The translations under genes were made by a program, and so were the position numbers. Under the pieces are notes generated by a model. It was not told the DNA's origin and made no database searches. It saw nothing but the letters and a program-made list of their open reading frames with translations. 64,000 nt of DNA from Sporolactobacillus vineae DSM 21990 = SL153 (GTDB lineage: Bacteria; Bacillota; Bacilli; Bacillales; Sporolactobacillaceae), in assembly GCF_000377985.1 (NCBI RefSeq), contig NZ_KB899042.1, positions 362,784 through 426,783 of the forward strand. The letters are read 5' to 3'. Shown in pieces: positions 10,301-17,727 of the stretch (position 1 is its first letter; the number at the start of each line of letters is the position of its first letter).

Positions 10301-10438
10301 GAGGAACGGATCGATCTTTTGATTGACCGGAAAAAGAATCTGCAGCGGCAGATTCTCGGCAGCGGTGATGCCTGGCTGACCGAATTGAGTGATTCGGAAC
10401 TCTTTAACCTGATAAAACTTCGGAAGGGAGTCGTCTGA
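7379..10438 (+). CDS. SNF2-family DNA helicase/ATPase (YwqA-like)
   Basis: A protein of about 1019 residues. The first half is the poorly conserved bacterial SNF2-associated region; the SNF2 ATPase begins near residue 540. It carries Walker A DDMGLGKT (about residue 565), the DEAQ box ILDEAQAIKN (about 672), LTGTPIENHLEELW, and in the C-terminal helicase lobe ATDRAYRIGQ. Family members are double-stranded DNA translocases; the role in bacteria is poorly known. I place the start at ATG 7379 because AAGGGAAG lies about 10 nt before it; GTG 7358 and ATG 7292 are in-frame alternatives. It sits 1 bp before a SWIM-domain gene, the same pairing as ywqA and ywqB of Bacillus subtilis. Confidence 0.93.
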   Translation: MVRYLQITFLPHMENGWNFFIWLTDEAGSALPFPDSSNKPQERPAGEADDSVLPVGVKLTGESNDLFVSGRLMTMQSVFHLIQEQNGECGESDIRPGRTFQWLKRIASALEVLLEGGHFYPYFYHLDDHHHDVLYFCQWMPEAHFLIESGLFAGWLNSLPHLAFTLDALQDEKTSQWLYLLIIFWTGELVRGGAPAVPDTILEKNLSFSKEETEAVLRERLPFAYYGSPWLIVSDPESVKKANALETELTAWVHPAAGGKYPAWTRALLDDRRAWLTDHFSPDRVQVLLNPSDEDDPFSEDAVWECETVVAGEQNRTKQKRPLHDFIVRSPIESRIWLDKKIHQLNGSVPDLILDLLDQKPQRLLSTDQFSQLLASREPLASAGIDLVFANDLKIDEEASPVSVSLELEPDKPDGKSLFTLNALIHYNWRISVGEINLTAEEFRQLVQKNQSFIRRGNRWIHLPISQMVRAYTEMDDTLHLFHGKADVAGALRLDTLNRRKRDPRIRIQLTPDLENYINRIIRKPAKSIAVPAEFIGKLRPYQKKGFTWLVNLRRQRVGGCLADDMGLGKTVQAIAYLDYCRNLPLAGMPKGGIVGPALVICPTSLVANWKHECGTFSPELRLYIHHGSSRLRGEELIHRLGECDVMITSYALYTKESEFLNPVYWKSVILDEAQAIKNPRAQKTRALRKIHCAHRLVLTGTPIENHLEELWSIMDFLNPGYLGSLDHFRRQYVRPVEKKDNRVKMNELTRMIQPFLLRREKTDKRIIRDLPDKFEAKKSCFLSKDQASLYQNVVDRLARSVTASSGIRRKGLILSALTKLKQICDHPALLAGEAGEDKKSGKLELFFSLLDPLFKHQEKVLVFTQYVKMGKLLMRETRKRYPDADVFFLYGGLNAEQRSALIQRFQSETHRKTLFILSLKAGGLGINLTAAGYVFHYDRWWNPAVEEQATDRAYRIGQERNVHVYKLICEGTLEERIDLLIDRKKNLQRQILGSGDAWLTELSDSELFNLIKLRKGVV

Positions 10439-10439
10439 G

Positions 10440-11024
10440 ATGGCACCAATCCGTATCCGTCATCCTGAACTGAGCGACTGGCTGATCCGGTTTTCTCAGT
10501 CAGTGAGCCGGCCGACCTTTGAACGCGCCGTATTTTTATGTCGCAACAATCGTGTCTGGGATTACCACTTCTCCGCTGCAGCGGTTCATGCCAGCGTCGA
10601 AGACATGCAGAATATCTTTTTCGATGCTGAGGTGAGCTGGCGTGCTGCCGGCGATCCGGCCAACGCCGCACTGCACCTTCCTGATCCGTCAGCCGACCTT
10701 AACTGCTCCTGCAGCTGCGGGGGAAGAATGCCCTGCGCCCATGTCTGCGCGGTCGTCATCTATCGGATTCTCGAACTGGATAACAAATGGCACACGGACC
10801 GGAAGACTCAGCCGGCCGCCGTTCCCGATCAGGATGATGTGCTGTTCGGGATCTTACTCGACAAGCTCCGCCAGATGGCCGGCAATGCTCCGCCGGCGGT
10901 TGCGCGTTTTAATCCGGCCGCGCTGAATACCCGCCCGGATCTGCAGCAGAAAGCGGCCGCTCATGCCGAACGGGTGATCCGTGCCGTGCACGCTGCAGAT
11001 AAAAATCAAAACAATAAACACTAA
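10440..11024 (+). CDS. SWIM zinc-finger protein (YwqB-like)
   Basis: A 194-residue protein with the SWIM signature CxC-xn-CxH at Cys91, Cys93, Cys99 and His101 (CSCGGRMPCAH). The preceding cysteine (Cys89) makes the cluster unusually Cys-rich. SWIM domains bind zinc and are thought to mediate DNA or protein contacts. The ATG follows the SNF2 stop after one base and its ribosome site GGAAGGGAG lies inside the SNF2 gene, so translation is probably coupled and the two proteins likely act together (inference). The C-terminal third is Ala/Arg-rich without recognised motif. Confidence 0.88.
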   Translation: MAPIRIRHPELSDWLIRFSQSVSRPTFERAVFLCRNNRVWDYHFSAAAVHASVEDMQNIFFDAEVSWRAAGDPANAALHLPDPSADLNCSCSCGGRMPCAHVCAVVIYRILELDNKWHTDRKTQPAAVPDQDDVLFGILLDKLRQMAGNAPPAVARFNPAALNTRPDLQQKAAAHAERVIRAVHAADKNQNNKH

Positions 11025-11052
11025 CCCGGCTCTTCTGTCAGCCGGTTTTTTT
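11024..11052 (+). terminator. Terminator after the SNF2-SWIM operon
   Basis: CCGGCT and AGCCGG form a stem with an 8-nt loop, followed by seven T residues (11046-11052), directly after the SWIM stop codon. Confidence 0.85.
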
Positions 11053-11161
11053 GTGCGCAGCATGACGATCCCGAATCCGGCAGATGACGAAATATTTTGC
11101 TTTTCAGTGATGCGTGAATGCATGTCGCAGAATTTTCGCCGGTTTCTGAACTTTAACAGCC

Positions 11162-11190
11162 TTGTTGTCATCCAGTGTTCGGGTTATAAT
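11162..11190 (+). promoter_or_regulatory. Candidate hom-thrC-thrB promoter
   Basis: A perfect -10 TATAAT (11185-11190) lies 17 bp after a weak -35 TTGTTG (11162-11167). RNA would start near 11197, leaving a leader of about 125 nt before hom. Confidence 0.55.
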
Positions 11191-11251
11191 GCTAGATACA
11201 TATAGAGATACGTCATTTTGTACGGACCAGGAACTAAAAAAAGGGATTGCT

Positions 11252-11305
11252 GCCGATCAATCGCCGGGAGCATTCCTTGTCCCGGCGATTGATCGGCTGA
11301 TTTTT
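11252..11305 (+). terminator. Terminator-like hairpin in the hom leader (candidate attenuator)
   Basis: Bases 11252-11269 and 11280-11297 are a perfect 18-bp inverted repeat with a 10-nt loop, followed by TGATTTTT. It stands between the candidate promoter (TATAAT at 11185) and the hom ribosome site (AGGGAG at 11311). Such placement would cut most transcripts before hom unless something prevents folding. The 55 nt in front of it is too short for a T-box and contains no T-box motif. It could instead be a protein operator. Confidence 0.6.
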
Positions 11306-11320
11306 CTGACAGGGAGTGAA

Positions 11321-12616
11321 ATGATGGCTTTGGCAAAGGTGTGCATTGGTCTGCTTGGATTCGGCACCGTCGGCACAGGTGTCGTGCGGCTGCTGACCGT
11401 GGAGAGGGAACGACTGGAATCACGGACCGGCTGCACGATTCAGCTGAAAAAAGTACTCGTCCGTAATAAGAACCGGCCGCGAAAAGTTCTGATCGACAAC
11501 CGGAAACTGACGACCAACAGTTCAGATATCCTGGATGACCCGGAAATCGATGTCATCATCGAATTGGTCGGAGGTATCGATCAGGCTTACCGCTATATTC
11601 TCCGTGCATTGAAAAATAAGAAAAATGTGATTACCGCGAACAAAGATCTGATGGCCTCCTATGGTGATGAACTGCTCCTTGAAGCGCGGAAGAACAAATG
11701 CGATCTTTGCTATGAGGCAAGCGTTGCCGGCGGAATTCCAATTCTGAGAACATTGACGGACAGTCTGGCGGCCGACCGTATTCAGAAAATGATCGGCATC
11801 GTCAACGGAACCACCAACTACATTTTGAGTAAAATGAGCCATGACGGCCTGTCTTACGAGAAAGCACTTGCTTCGGCGCAGGCACTGGGTTTTGCGGAAG
11901 CCGACCCGACCTCGGACGTCGACGGGCTCGACGCGGCCAGGAAAATGGTTATTTTAAGCCATCTTGCCTACTCCATTCCCGTTAAACTGGATGATGTCAG
12001 GATTACCGGGATCACGGATGTCACAAAAGAAGACATCGCCTACGCCCAGAAGCTGGGTTATACCATCAAACTTGTCGGCATCTCCGAAGTCAATAACGGA
12101 ACCATTGATGTCCGTGTCGAGCCGACCCTGCTCCCGAATGCGCATCCGCTGGCCTCCGTTGAAAATGAAAACAACGCAATCTATGTTTACGGATCGACAC
12201 TCGGCGAGACAATGTATTACGGTCCGGGCGCCGGTGAAGGTCCTACCGCCGTGTCCGTCGTGTCCGACCTGCTTCTGGTGATTCACGACATGAAGCTGGG
12301 GATCACCGGCACGCACATCTTCCTGCCGAAACGGGAAATGCATGCCAGAAAAGACAACCTCGTTGAAAGTCAGTTCTTTGTCCGGCTCCACATCATGGAT
12401 CAGCCCGGCTCTTTTTCCAGGCTGACGGACTTGTTTAAAAACCAGGGCATCAGCCTGGAAAAGCTGTATCAGGAGCCGATGGTCGGTCAGAATGCTGCCG
12501 AAGTGTCGATCGTGACTCACCTCACCAATAAGATTCAGTTTGAAAAATCTTTTGATATCATGAAGAAACTCGACGTTGTCCTGAATGCCAAGTATTTCAG
12601 GGTCGAAAGGGGATAA
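11321..12616 (+). CDS. hom: Homoserine dehydrogenase
   Basis: A 431-residue enzyme, matching Bacillus Hom (433). The NAD(P)-binding motif GFGTVG lies at residues 13-18 and the C-terminal about 80 residues form an ACT domain (HIMDQPGSFSRLTDLF), normally used for feedback by threonine. It reduces aspartate semialdehyde to homoserine. I chose ATG 11321 (followed by a second ATG at 11324) because AGGGAG lies 8-10 nt upstream and the family begins here; the open frame continues upstream through the leader hairpin, which argues against earlier starts. It is first in the operon with thrC and thrB, 6 bp from thrC. Confidence 0.97.
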   Translation: MMALAKVCIGLLGFGTVGTGVVRLLTVERERLESRTGCTIQLKKVLVRNKNRPRKVLIDNRKLTTNSSDILDDPEIDVIIELVGGIDQAYRYILRALKNKKNVITANKDLMASYGDELLLEARKNKCDLCYEASVAGGIPILRTLTDSLAADRIQKMIGIVNGTTNYILSKMSHDGLSYEKALASAQALGFAEADPTSDVDGLDAARKMVILSHLAYSIPVKLDDVRITGITDVTKEDIAYAQKLGYTIKLVGISEVNNGTIDVRVEPTLLPNAHPLASVENENNAIYVYGSTLGETMYYGPGAGEGPTAVSVVSDLLLVIHDMKLGITGTHIFLPKREMHARKDNLVESQFFVRLHIMDQPGSFSRLTDLFKNQGISLEKLYQEPMVGQNAAEVSIVTHLTNKIQFEKSFDIMKKLDVVLNAKYFRVERG

Positions 12617-12622
12617 AAACAA

Positions 12623-13684
12623 ATGGCTTGGAAAGGTCTAATGGAAAAGTATCACGATGTGTTGCCGGTAACGGAGAAAACCCCACGGCTGACTCTAATG
12701 GAAGGAAATACACCGCTGATCCCTCTGGATAAACTGTCCGCCAAAATGGGCTGTGACATTCGCGTGAAATTTGAAGGCCTGAATCCGACCGGAAGTTTTA
12801 AGGATCGCGGCATGTTCCTCGCTGTCGCAAAAGCAATGGAAAGCGGCAGTAAGGGCGTCATCTGTGCATCAACCGGAAACACATCGGCTTCAGCGGCTGC
12901 GTACAGTGCCCGGGCCGGTCTCGACTGCATCATTGTCATCCCGAAAGGTAAGATTGCGCTTGGAAAACTCGCTCAGTCGGTAATGTACGGAGCCCGGATT
13001 TTCGAAGTCAACGGAAACTTTGATCAGGCACTCGACATTGTTCGCTACACCGGTGCCCACTCTGACTACACCATCGTCAACTCGATCAATCCTTACCGGC
13101 TTCAGGGTCAGAAGACAGGAGCTTACGAAATTGTCGACCAGCTTGGCGGCGTTGCTCCGGATGTACTTTGCATTCCGGTCGGCAATGCCGGGAACATCTC
13201 CGCCTACTGGATGGGCTTCAAGGAACTGCGGGACAACCAGCAGGTCGCTCCGCCTGAAATCCACGGTTTTGAAGCAGAGGGTGCCGCAGCCATTGCTAAA
13301 AATAAAGTCATCAAAAACCCGGAGACCATTGCTACAGCGATCCGGATCGGCAACCCGGCCAGCTGGAAACTGGCTGTGGCTGCGGAAAAAGAGTCCGGCG
13401 GTGAAATCGATTATGTCACGGACGATGAAATTCTCGCCGCTTATAAACTGATCGCCTCTACCGAAGGCGTCTTTGCCGAACCGGCCTCCTGTGCATCGAT
13501 CGCCGGCCTGATCAAGCATATTCATGCCGGAAAAATCAAAAAAGGATCAAAAATCGTCTGTATCCTGACAGGAAACGGACTTAAGGATCCGGCTACGGCA
13601 ATGGATACACTCGCCATTAAACCAGAGGTCATCGGAGCGGAGAAAACAGCAGTTGTCGATCATCTTCAGCAGGTGACAAAATGA
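12623..13684 (+). CDS. thrC: Threonine synthase
   Basis: A 353-residue PLP enzyme that converts O-phosphohomoserine to threonine. The PLP lysine is Lys60 in [11 protein letters not shown], followed by the phosphate/PLP binding [14 protein letters not shown]. Length equals that of Bacillus ThrC (352). Its stop codon overlaps the thrB start in ATGA (13681-13684), implying translational coupling. Confidence 0.97.
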   Translation: MAWKGLMEKYHDVLPVTEKTPRLTLMEGNTPLIPLDKLSAKMGCDIRVKFEGLNPTGSFKDRGMFLAVAKAMESGSKGVICASTGNTSASAAAYSARAGLDCIIVIPKGKIALGKLAQSVMYGARIFEVNGNFDQALDIVRYTGAHSDYTIVNSINPYRLQGQKTGAYEIVDQLGGVAPDVLCIPVGNAGNISAYWMGFKELRDNQQVAPPEIHGFEAEGAAAIAKNKVIKNPETIATAIRIGNPASWKLAVAAEKESGGEIDYVTDDEILAAYKLIASTEGVFAEPASCASIAGLIKHIHAGKIKKGSKIVCILTGNGLKDPATAMDTLAIKPEVIGAEKTAVVDHLQQVTK

Positions 13685-14607
13685 CTTACCCGGCCGCTTT
13701 TCAAATCAAAGTTCCAGGCAGCACGGCCAATCTCGGACCGGGTTTCGACTCGATCGGAATGGCTGTGAACCGGTTTCTCACGCTCAATGCAGTGCATTCA
13801 GATAAGTGGGCGTTTACTTATCTGGACCAGCCTGATTTTTGTCCTCCGATCGAAGAAAATCTCATTTATCAGACGGCAAAACAGGTCGCCGATGCGCACC
13901 AGACTGAGCTTCCCTGCTATTCTGTCGATGTACGCAGCGCTATTCCGCTGGCCCGCGGCCTCGGCAGCAGCGGTGCAGCCATTGTTGCCGGCATCGAACT
14001 GGCCGATTATGCGCTCGGCCTTCAGCTCGGTGAGGATGAAAAAGCATGGCTGGCCTGTAAAGCCGAAGGCCATCCGGATAATGTGACCCCGTCACTCTAC
14101 GGAGGCCTGGTTGTTTCCAGCCAGTCGACCGAAGAAGTGAACAGTGTCCGCCTGCCTGCACCGGATTTTGATTTTGTAACGGTGATCCCCAATTATAATC
14201 TGAAAACCAGTGAAGCCCGCAGCGTGCTGCCGACCTCGCTGTCTTTCCGGTCGGCGATTGAAGGCAGCAGCGTCGCCAATGTGCTGATCTGTGCCTTGCT
14301 GAGCCATAATGGCGAACTGGCCGGTAAAATGATGGAATCGGATCGCTTTCATCAGCCTTTCAGGAAAGCACTGATTCCTGAGATGCCGCAGATCATCCGG
14401 ATCACTCATGAATCGGGCGGCTATGGTACTTTCCTCAGCGGTGCCGGACCGACCGTCATGTCGCTGGCTTCCCGAAGCAAAAGCGCGCTGATCAGAGAAC
14501 GGCTTGCCGATGCTTTTCCCGACTATGAATGCGTGGTGCTGTCGCCTGTTTCCGAAGGCGTGCGTGTGACATTGTTCACCCACGAACAGCATCCGGCAAA
14601 TCACTAA
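13681..14607 (+). CDS. thrB: Homoserine kinase
   Basis: A 308-residue GHMP kinase that phosphorylates homoserine for ThrC. The ATP-binding glycine/serine loop is [12 protein letters not shown] (residues 89-100), and the third GHMP motif [12 protein letters not shown] lies near residues 250-262. It overlaps thrC by 4 bp and is the last gene of the hom-thrC-thrB operon, followed by a terminator. Confidence 0.97.
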   Translation: MTYPAAFQIKVPGSTANLGPGFDSIGMAVNRFLTLNAVHSDKWAFTYLDQPDFCPPIEENLIYQTAKQVADAHQTELPCYSVDVRSAIPLARGLGSSGAAIVAGIELADYALGLQLGEDEKAWLACKAEGHPDNVTPSLYGGLVVSSQSTEEVNSVRLPAPDFDFVTVIPNYNLKTSEARSVLPTSLSFRSAIEGSSVANVLICALLSHNGELAGKMMESDRFHQPFRKALIPEMPQIIRITHESGGYGTFLSGAGPTVMSLASRSKSALIRERLADAFPDYECVVLSPVSEGVRVTLFTHEQHPANH

Positions 14608-14620
14608 TCCACGAATACAT

Positions 14621-14668
14621 AAAAGCTCCCTTGTTTGTCCATACTGAAACAAATGAGGGGGCTTTTTC
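14621..14668 (+). terminator. Terminator after thrB
   Basis: AAGCTCCCTTGTTT pairs imperfectly with AAACAAATGAGGGGGCTT and is followed by TTTTT. The 3' arm also supplies a possible ribosome site for the small reading frame at 14670. Confidence 0.7.
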
Positions 14669-14669
14669 T

Positions 14670-14762
14670 ATGAGAGTGAAAATTGGCTGGGGACTGATTT
14701 GTTTTTTTGCCGTATTACTTGGATCACTTTACATTCTCTTCCTGTTTCTTCATTCACGCTGA
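14670..14762 (+). CDS. Possible 30-residue single-span membrane peptide
   Basis: ATG 14670 opens a 30-codon frame. The peptide has a basic start (MRVKIGWG) and then a continuous hydrophobic segment ending in HSR, as expected of a small membrane protein. GAGGGGG lies about 9 nt before the ATG, but that sequence is also the 3' arm of the thrB terminator, so the match may be coincidence. I do not recognise a family. Confidence 0.35.
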   Translation: MRVKIGWGLICFFAVLLGSLYILFLFLHSR

Positions 14763-14781
14763 TGCCGGCAGCCAATTGATT

Positions 14782-14795
14782 TGTAATCGTTTTCA
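14782..14795. promoter_or_regulatory. Perfect cre (CcpA site) match between convergent genes
   Basis: TGTAATCGTTTTCA matches all 14 positions of TGWAANCGNTNWCA. It lies 18 bp beyond the stop codon of the rpiR-type gene and 19 bp after the small reading frame, not near any visible promoter, so its function is unclear. Confidence 0.45.
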
Positions 14796-14813
14796 ATTTG
14801 TTGTATGCAAAAT

Positions 14814-15653
14814 TCAGTTCTGTGCCATTAAATGCTGCGTCAGCGCTTCATGTCCGGCTGCATGCTTTCTGCTGATGACATTGGCATAGAGCGCATCAAT
14901 CAGTGTCATCTGCGCCGCCCTGGCGACATAGGACTCGGACCGGAAATCCGTCGGAACCGATACCGTATGAAGCGAGACATCCATCATGTCCCCCAGCGTC
15001 GATTTCATAAATCCGGTCAACCCGATGGTCGGGCAGCCTGCTGCTTCGGCGGCACGGGCGACCTGAAGCAGATGTTTGTCGCTGGCCGAATAAGAAATGA
15101 ATACAGCGGCATCTTTTGCCGAGAGCTGAGACGCGGATAACATCTGAAATTCACCGTCGCTCGGGGCGTAGGTCATAATCCCTGCCCGGACAAACTTACG
15201 GTGTGCTTCCTGGGCGATGGTGACGGAACCACTGCTTCCGAAGAAGGCAACACGTTCCGCCGTACTGAGCAGATCAACTGCTTTATTGAACGCGCTGCTG
15301 CTCAGGATCTGAAAGGTATTTTCCAATGTACGGATGTTGTCCTGGAAGACCCGCTCCGCCAGGTTCATCGTCTCATCATCCTGATATTTGCTCTTCTCCT
15401 GCTCCATCTGGCGATTTTTTGCAATATCTGCAGCCAGCACAATTTTCATTTCCTGAAATCCCTTGAACTCCAGCCGCCGGCAAAAGCGAAAGACGGTAGC
15501 ATCAGCAACATTGATCCGTGCCGAAACCTGATTAATACTGCTGTGGATCGTCTCTTCCGGATGATTCAGGATATAATCGGCTATTTTTCTTTCTTTGTCA
15601 CTCAGATGCGGATACGCAGACTCGATGCGGATCATACATTGACGTTCTGTCAT
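14814..15653 (-). CDS. MurR/RpiR-family transcriptional regulator
   Basis: A 279-residue protein with an N-terminal RpiR helix-turn-helix (VSARINVADATVFRFCRRLEF, about residues 43-63) and a C-terminal SIS sugar-phosphate-binding domain (about 120-260, FFGSSGSVTIAQEAH and VFISYSASDKHLLQVA). Members sense phosphosugars and control sugar genes. No sugar operon is adjacent, so its target cannot be named. AGGAGGGG lies 8 nt before the ATG. The promoter is TTTTCA-17 bp-TACAAT, with a partial cre word in the spacer. Confidence 0.9.
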   Translation of the reverse strand: MTERQCMIRIESAYPHLSDKERKIADYILNHPEETIHSSINQVSARINVADATVFRFCRRLEFKGFQEMKIVLAADIAKNRQMEQEKSKYQDDETMNLAERVFQDNIRTLENTFQILSSSAFNKAVDLLSTAERVAFFGSSGSVTIAQEAHRKFVRAGIMTYAPSDGEFQMLSASQLSAKDAAVFISYSASDKHLLQVARAAEAAGCPTIGLTGFMKSTLGDMMDVSLHTVSVPTDFRSESYVARAAQMTLIDALYANVISRKHAAGHEALTQHLMAQN

Positions 15654-15685
15654 AGGACTTTCCCCTCCTCTATTCGTACAGCTTC

Positions 15686-15714
15686 ATTGTACATCAAACG
15701 CTTACATTTGAAAA
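15686..15714 (-). promoter_or_regulatory. Candidate promoter of the RpiR-type regulator
   Basis: TTTTCA (15709-15714) and TACAAT (15686-15691) on the minus strand are 17 bp apart. The spacer contains TGTAAGCGTTTGAT (11 of 14 cre positions), and AATTTTCTG just upstream resembles half a CodY box. Both are weak. Confidence 0.4.
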
Positions 15715-16065
15715 TAATTTTCTGTAACCGTTTCCTCGTGACAAAGAAAAATTATCTATTTCGACGATTCTCGCCCTTTTTCGGGCTGTCCGGTGATCTG
15801 CAGCTTCGATGCCTGAAAGGTTAATTGCACCTGATCCGGAACATGCCGGCAGGCACATCTTTTGATGATGGTTTACATAAATCATGTTAGCCGTCTTTAC
15901 ATTAAAGGACAATCATGTTTAAATAAAGTCAGATTTATTTACATCAGAATCAGATTGCTTGCCTAAAGTGACCATCGTCTGATGCTGCCGGTTCAGCCGG
16001 CTTTCCGGTAATTGAATCCTATTCGGTGTGACGTGCAGGCTTTCAGCCGGTTCGGTAGATGGATC

Positions 16066-16152
16066 CCGTCCGGCAGGCACCGGTGTAAAGAGATCCTTGC
16101 ATCCGCAAGGATCTCTTCGTTCAGGAAGCACCGGCTTATCCATATCGGACGG
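16066..16152 (+). other. Nested hairpin upstream of hisC (candidate structured leader)
   Basis: Three nested pairs: outer CCGTCCG (16066-16072) with CGGACGG (16146-16152); middle CCGGTG (16080-16085) with CACCGG (16129-16134); inner perfect 13-bp arms 16088-16100 and 16105-16117 around loop ATCC. It ends about 110 nt before the hisC ribosome site. No T-run follows on the plus strand, so it is not a simple terminator; no T-box motif is present. Confidence 0.5.
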
Positions 16153-16278
16153 ACAGAATACCGTTCAACCCTTACGTACATAGACTGAAAAAAAGATACC
16201 CGAACGATCGCACAAGGCGTGTTTAAGCAATCCATCCAATCCTGTAGACCGACATTTGAATTAAAGGAGTGTTTCCCT

Positions 16279-17367
16279 GTGTTCAAAAAGAATTTAGCAG
16301 ATCTCAAAGCCTATCAGCCCGGCCCTTCTCCGGAAGAAATCCGGAAAGCATATGGTCTCCGCCGACTTGTGAAACTGGATTCCAATGAAAATGTGTACGG
16401 CGCTTCACCGGAAGTCCGTAAGGCAATTCTGAATGACACGCTGCTGCCGGAACTTTATCCGGATTGCCGGGATTCGGCCTTGCGCAGCGATCTGTCCCAA
16501 AGACTCGGCGTGCCTGAAGACCAGTTTCTGTTCGGGCTCGGGCTGGATGAGATCATCGTTCTGATCAGCCGGGCTTTCCTGGCATCCGGTGATTCAATGG
16601 TCATGGCCTGGCCGACATTCTATGAATACTATTGTCATGCACAGATCGAAGGGGCAGCGACACGGAAAATTCCGGTAGATGCATCCGGACGTCATGACTT
16701 AAAGGCAATGCTGGCTGCCATCGATGAAACGACGCGAGTGGTCTGGGTGTGCAATCCGAATAATCCCACGGGAACATACCTCACGCACCGCGAACTGGCC
16801 GATTTCCTGGATCAGGTCCCGAATGACGTGGTTGTCGTACTGGATGAAGCCTATATTGATTTCGTCACCGCTGATGATTTCCCGCGTTCGACGGAACTGA
16901 TGGCGGCGCACCCGAATCTGGTCGTGCTCCGGACTTTTTCCAAATCCTATGGTCTGGCGTCTTTCAGAATCGGTTATGCGCTGAGCAGCCGCCGGATTAT
17001 TGATGAAATTGATAAAGTAAGGCCGCCTTTCAATAATCCCCGGCTTAGTCAGATTGCCGCTTTTGCGGCGCTTCAGGATCAGGCGTTTAAAGACACATGT
17101 GTCCGCAAAAACCGTGAAGTCCGCGATATGGTCTCGGAATTTCTGGATGAGAAGAAGATCCCCTATTACCCGACTCAGGCTAACTTTATTTTTATCAAGA
17201 CAGATCGTCCTGAAGAGGTCGCCGAGACATGTAAAAAGAACGGTTTCCTGATCAACCCGTTCGAAACCGGAATCCGCGTGACTTTAGGGAAAAAAGACGA
17301 TATGACGGTGCTGCTGCGTCTCCTCGGCCGCATCTTTTCCGAGGCACCGGCGGAGCCCAGTATTTGA
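16279..17367 (+). CDS. hisC: Histidinol-phosphate/aromatic aminotransferase
   Basis: A 362-residue class I/II PLP aminotransferase. The PLP lysine is about Lys222 in TFSKSYGLASFRIGY, with NPNNPTG before it and LDEAYIDF between. HisC makes histidinol phosphate and often also transaminates aromatic amino acids; as no other his gene is nearby the physiological substrate is uncertain. I chose GTG 16279 because AAAGGAG lies 8 nt before it and VFKKNLADLKAYQPG is where the family begins; the frame extends 20 codons further upstream. The stop codon overlaps the terminator hairpin. Confidence 0.9.
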   Translation: MFKKNLADLKAYQPGPSPEEIRKAYGLRRLVKLDSNENVYGASPEVRKAILNDTLLPELYPDCRDSALRSDLSQRLGVPEDQFLFGLGLDEIIVLISRAFLASGDSMVMAWPTFYEYYCHAQIEGAATRKIPVDASGRHDLKAMLAAIDETTRVVWVCNPNNPTGTYLTHRELADFLDQVPNDVVVVLDEAYIDFVTADDFPRSTELMAAHPNLVVLRTFSKSYGLASFRIGYALSSRRIIDEIDKVRPPFNNPRLSQIAAFAALQDQAFKDTCVRKNREVRDMVSEFLDEKKIPYYPTQANFIFIKTDRPEEVAETCKKNGFLINPFETGIRVTLGKKDDMTVLLRLLGRIFSEAPAEPSI

Positions 17368-17388
17368 GCAGCCGGAATGCTCTTTTTT
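17366..17388 (+). terminator. Terminator of hisC
   Basis: GAGCA and TGCTC form a short stem with a 7-nt loop, followed by six T residues; it overlaps the hisC stop. Confidence 0.7.
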
Positions 17389-17391
17389 CAA

Positions 17392-17406
17392 GACTTTCAG
17401 AAAATA
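17392..17406. promoter_or_regulatory. CodY-box-like site before the serine operon promoter
   Basis: GACTTTCAGAAAATA matches 12 of 15 positions of AATTTTCWGAAAATT and lies 14 bp upstream of the -35 element. Confidence 0.3.
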
Positions 17407-17420
17407 TCAAAATATTATTC

Positions 17421-17449
17421 TTTACAAATGTCAGGACAGTTGGTATTAT
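17421..17449 (+). promoter_or_regulatory. Promoter of the T-box/serine operon
   Basis: TTTACA (17421-17426), 17-bp spacer, TATTAT (17444-17449): five of six matches in each element. Transcription should start near 17456. Confidence 0.75.
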
Positions 17450-17455
17450 GTACTC

Positions 17456-17727
17456 ACAAACCAATGATCACAAAAAATTGTCATGATGGAGACAGGGAGT
17501 TCCGGGAAACAAGCTGCAGAGAGCCGGCGGAAGGTGTGAGCTGGTATTGCTTCCCCGGGCTTCAGCACTTCGGAACAGACCGGCTGAAAGACGTCAAGTA
17601 GGCCGGTTCGGCGTCAGCCGTTATCGAAAAATGAAGGCCGGTCCGATTCATGGACCGGTGAATAAGGGTGGCACAGCGATATCCACGCCCCTTGCAGCAG
17701 ATCTGTTCTGCTGCAAGGGGCGTTTTT
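17456..17727 (+). ncRNA. T-box riboswitch, probably serine-specific
   Basis: The T-box element AGGGTGGCACAGCG (17665-17678) is followed by a perfect 15-bp terminator stem (17686-17700 with 17708-17722) and TTTTT. Upstream, stem I can be drawn with GTTCCG (17499-17504) pairing CGGAAC (17571-17576) and AAGC (17511-17514) pairing GCTT (17559-17562). The 3' side of the resulting internal loop (17563-17570) contains AGC (17564-17566) followed by A, a serine codon in the specifier position, and GGTGTGAG occurs in the distal part. Uncharged tRNA-Ser would stabilise the antiterminator and allow expression of the serine genes (inference). Confidence 0.88.

Larger units (their letters stand above)
15654..16278. 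other. Intergenic region between rpiR-type gene and hisC
   Basis: 625 bp without a credible gene. It holds the rpiR-type promoter at its left end and a nested hairpin at 16066-16152. Open frames here (for example 15694-15912 minus) lack ribosome sites and family similarity. Confidence 0.6.

Noticed and set aside
11162..11320. N-terminal 53-residue extension of homoserine dehydrogenase
   Set aside because: It begins upstream of the -10 element and runs through the leader hairpin; the ribosome site and family alignment support 11321.
15694..15912. 72-codon minus-strand frame upstream of the RpiR-type gene
   Set aside because: No ribosome site, low-complexity composition, and it covers the regulator's promoter region.
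16066..16152. hisC leader hairpin as a T-box
   Set aside because: No AGGGTGG-type element and no terminator T-run; the only T-box in the window is at 17456-17727.
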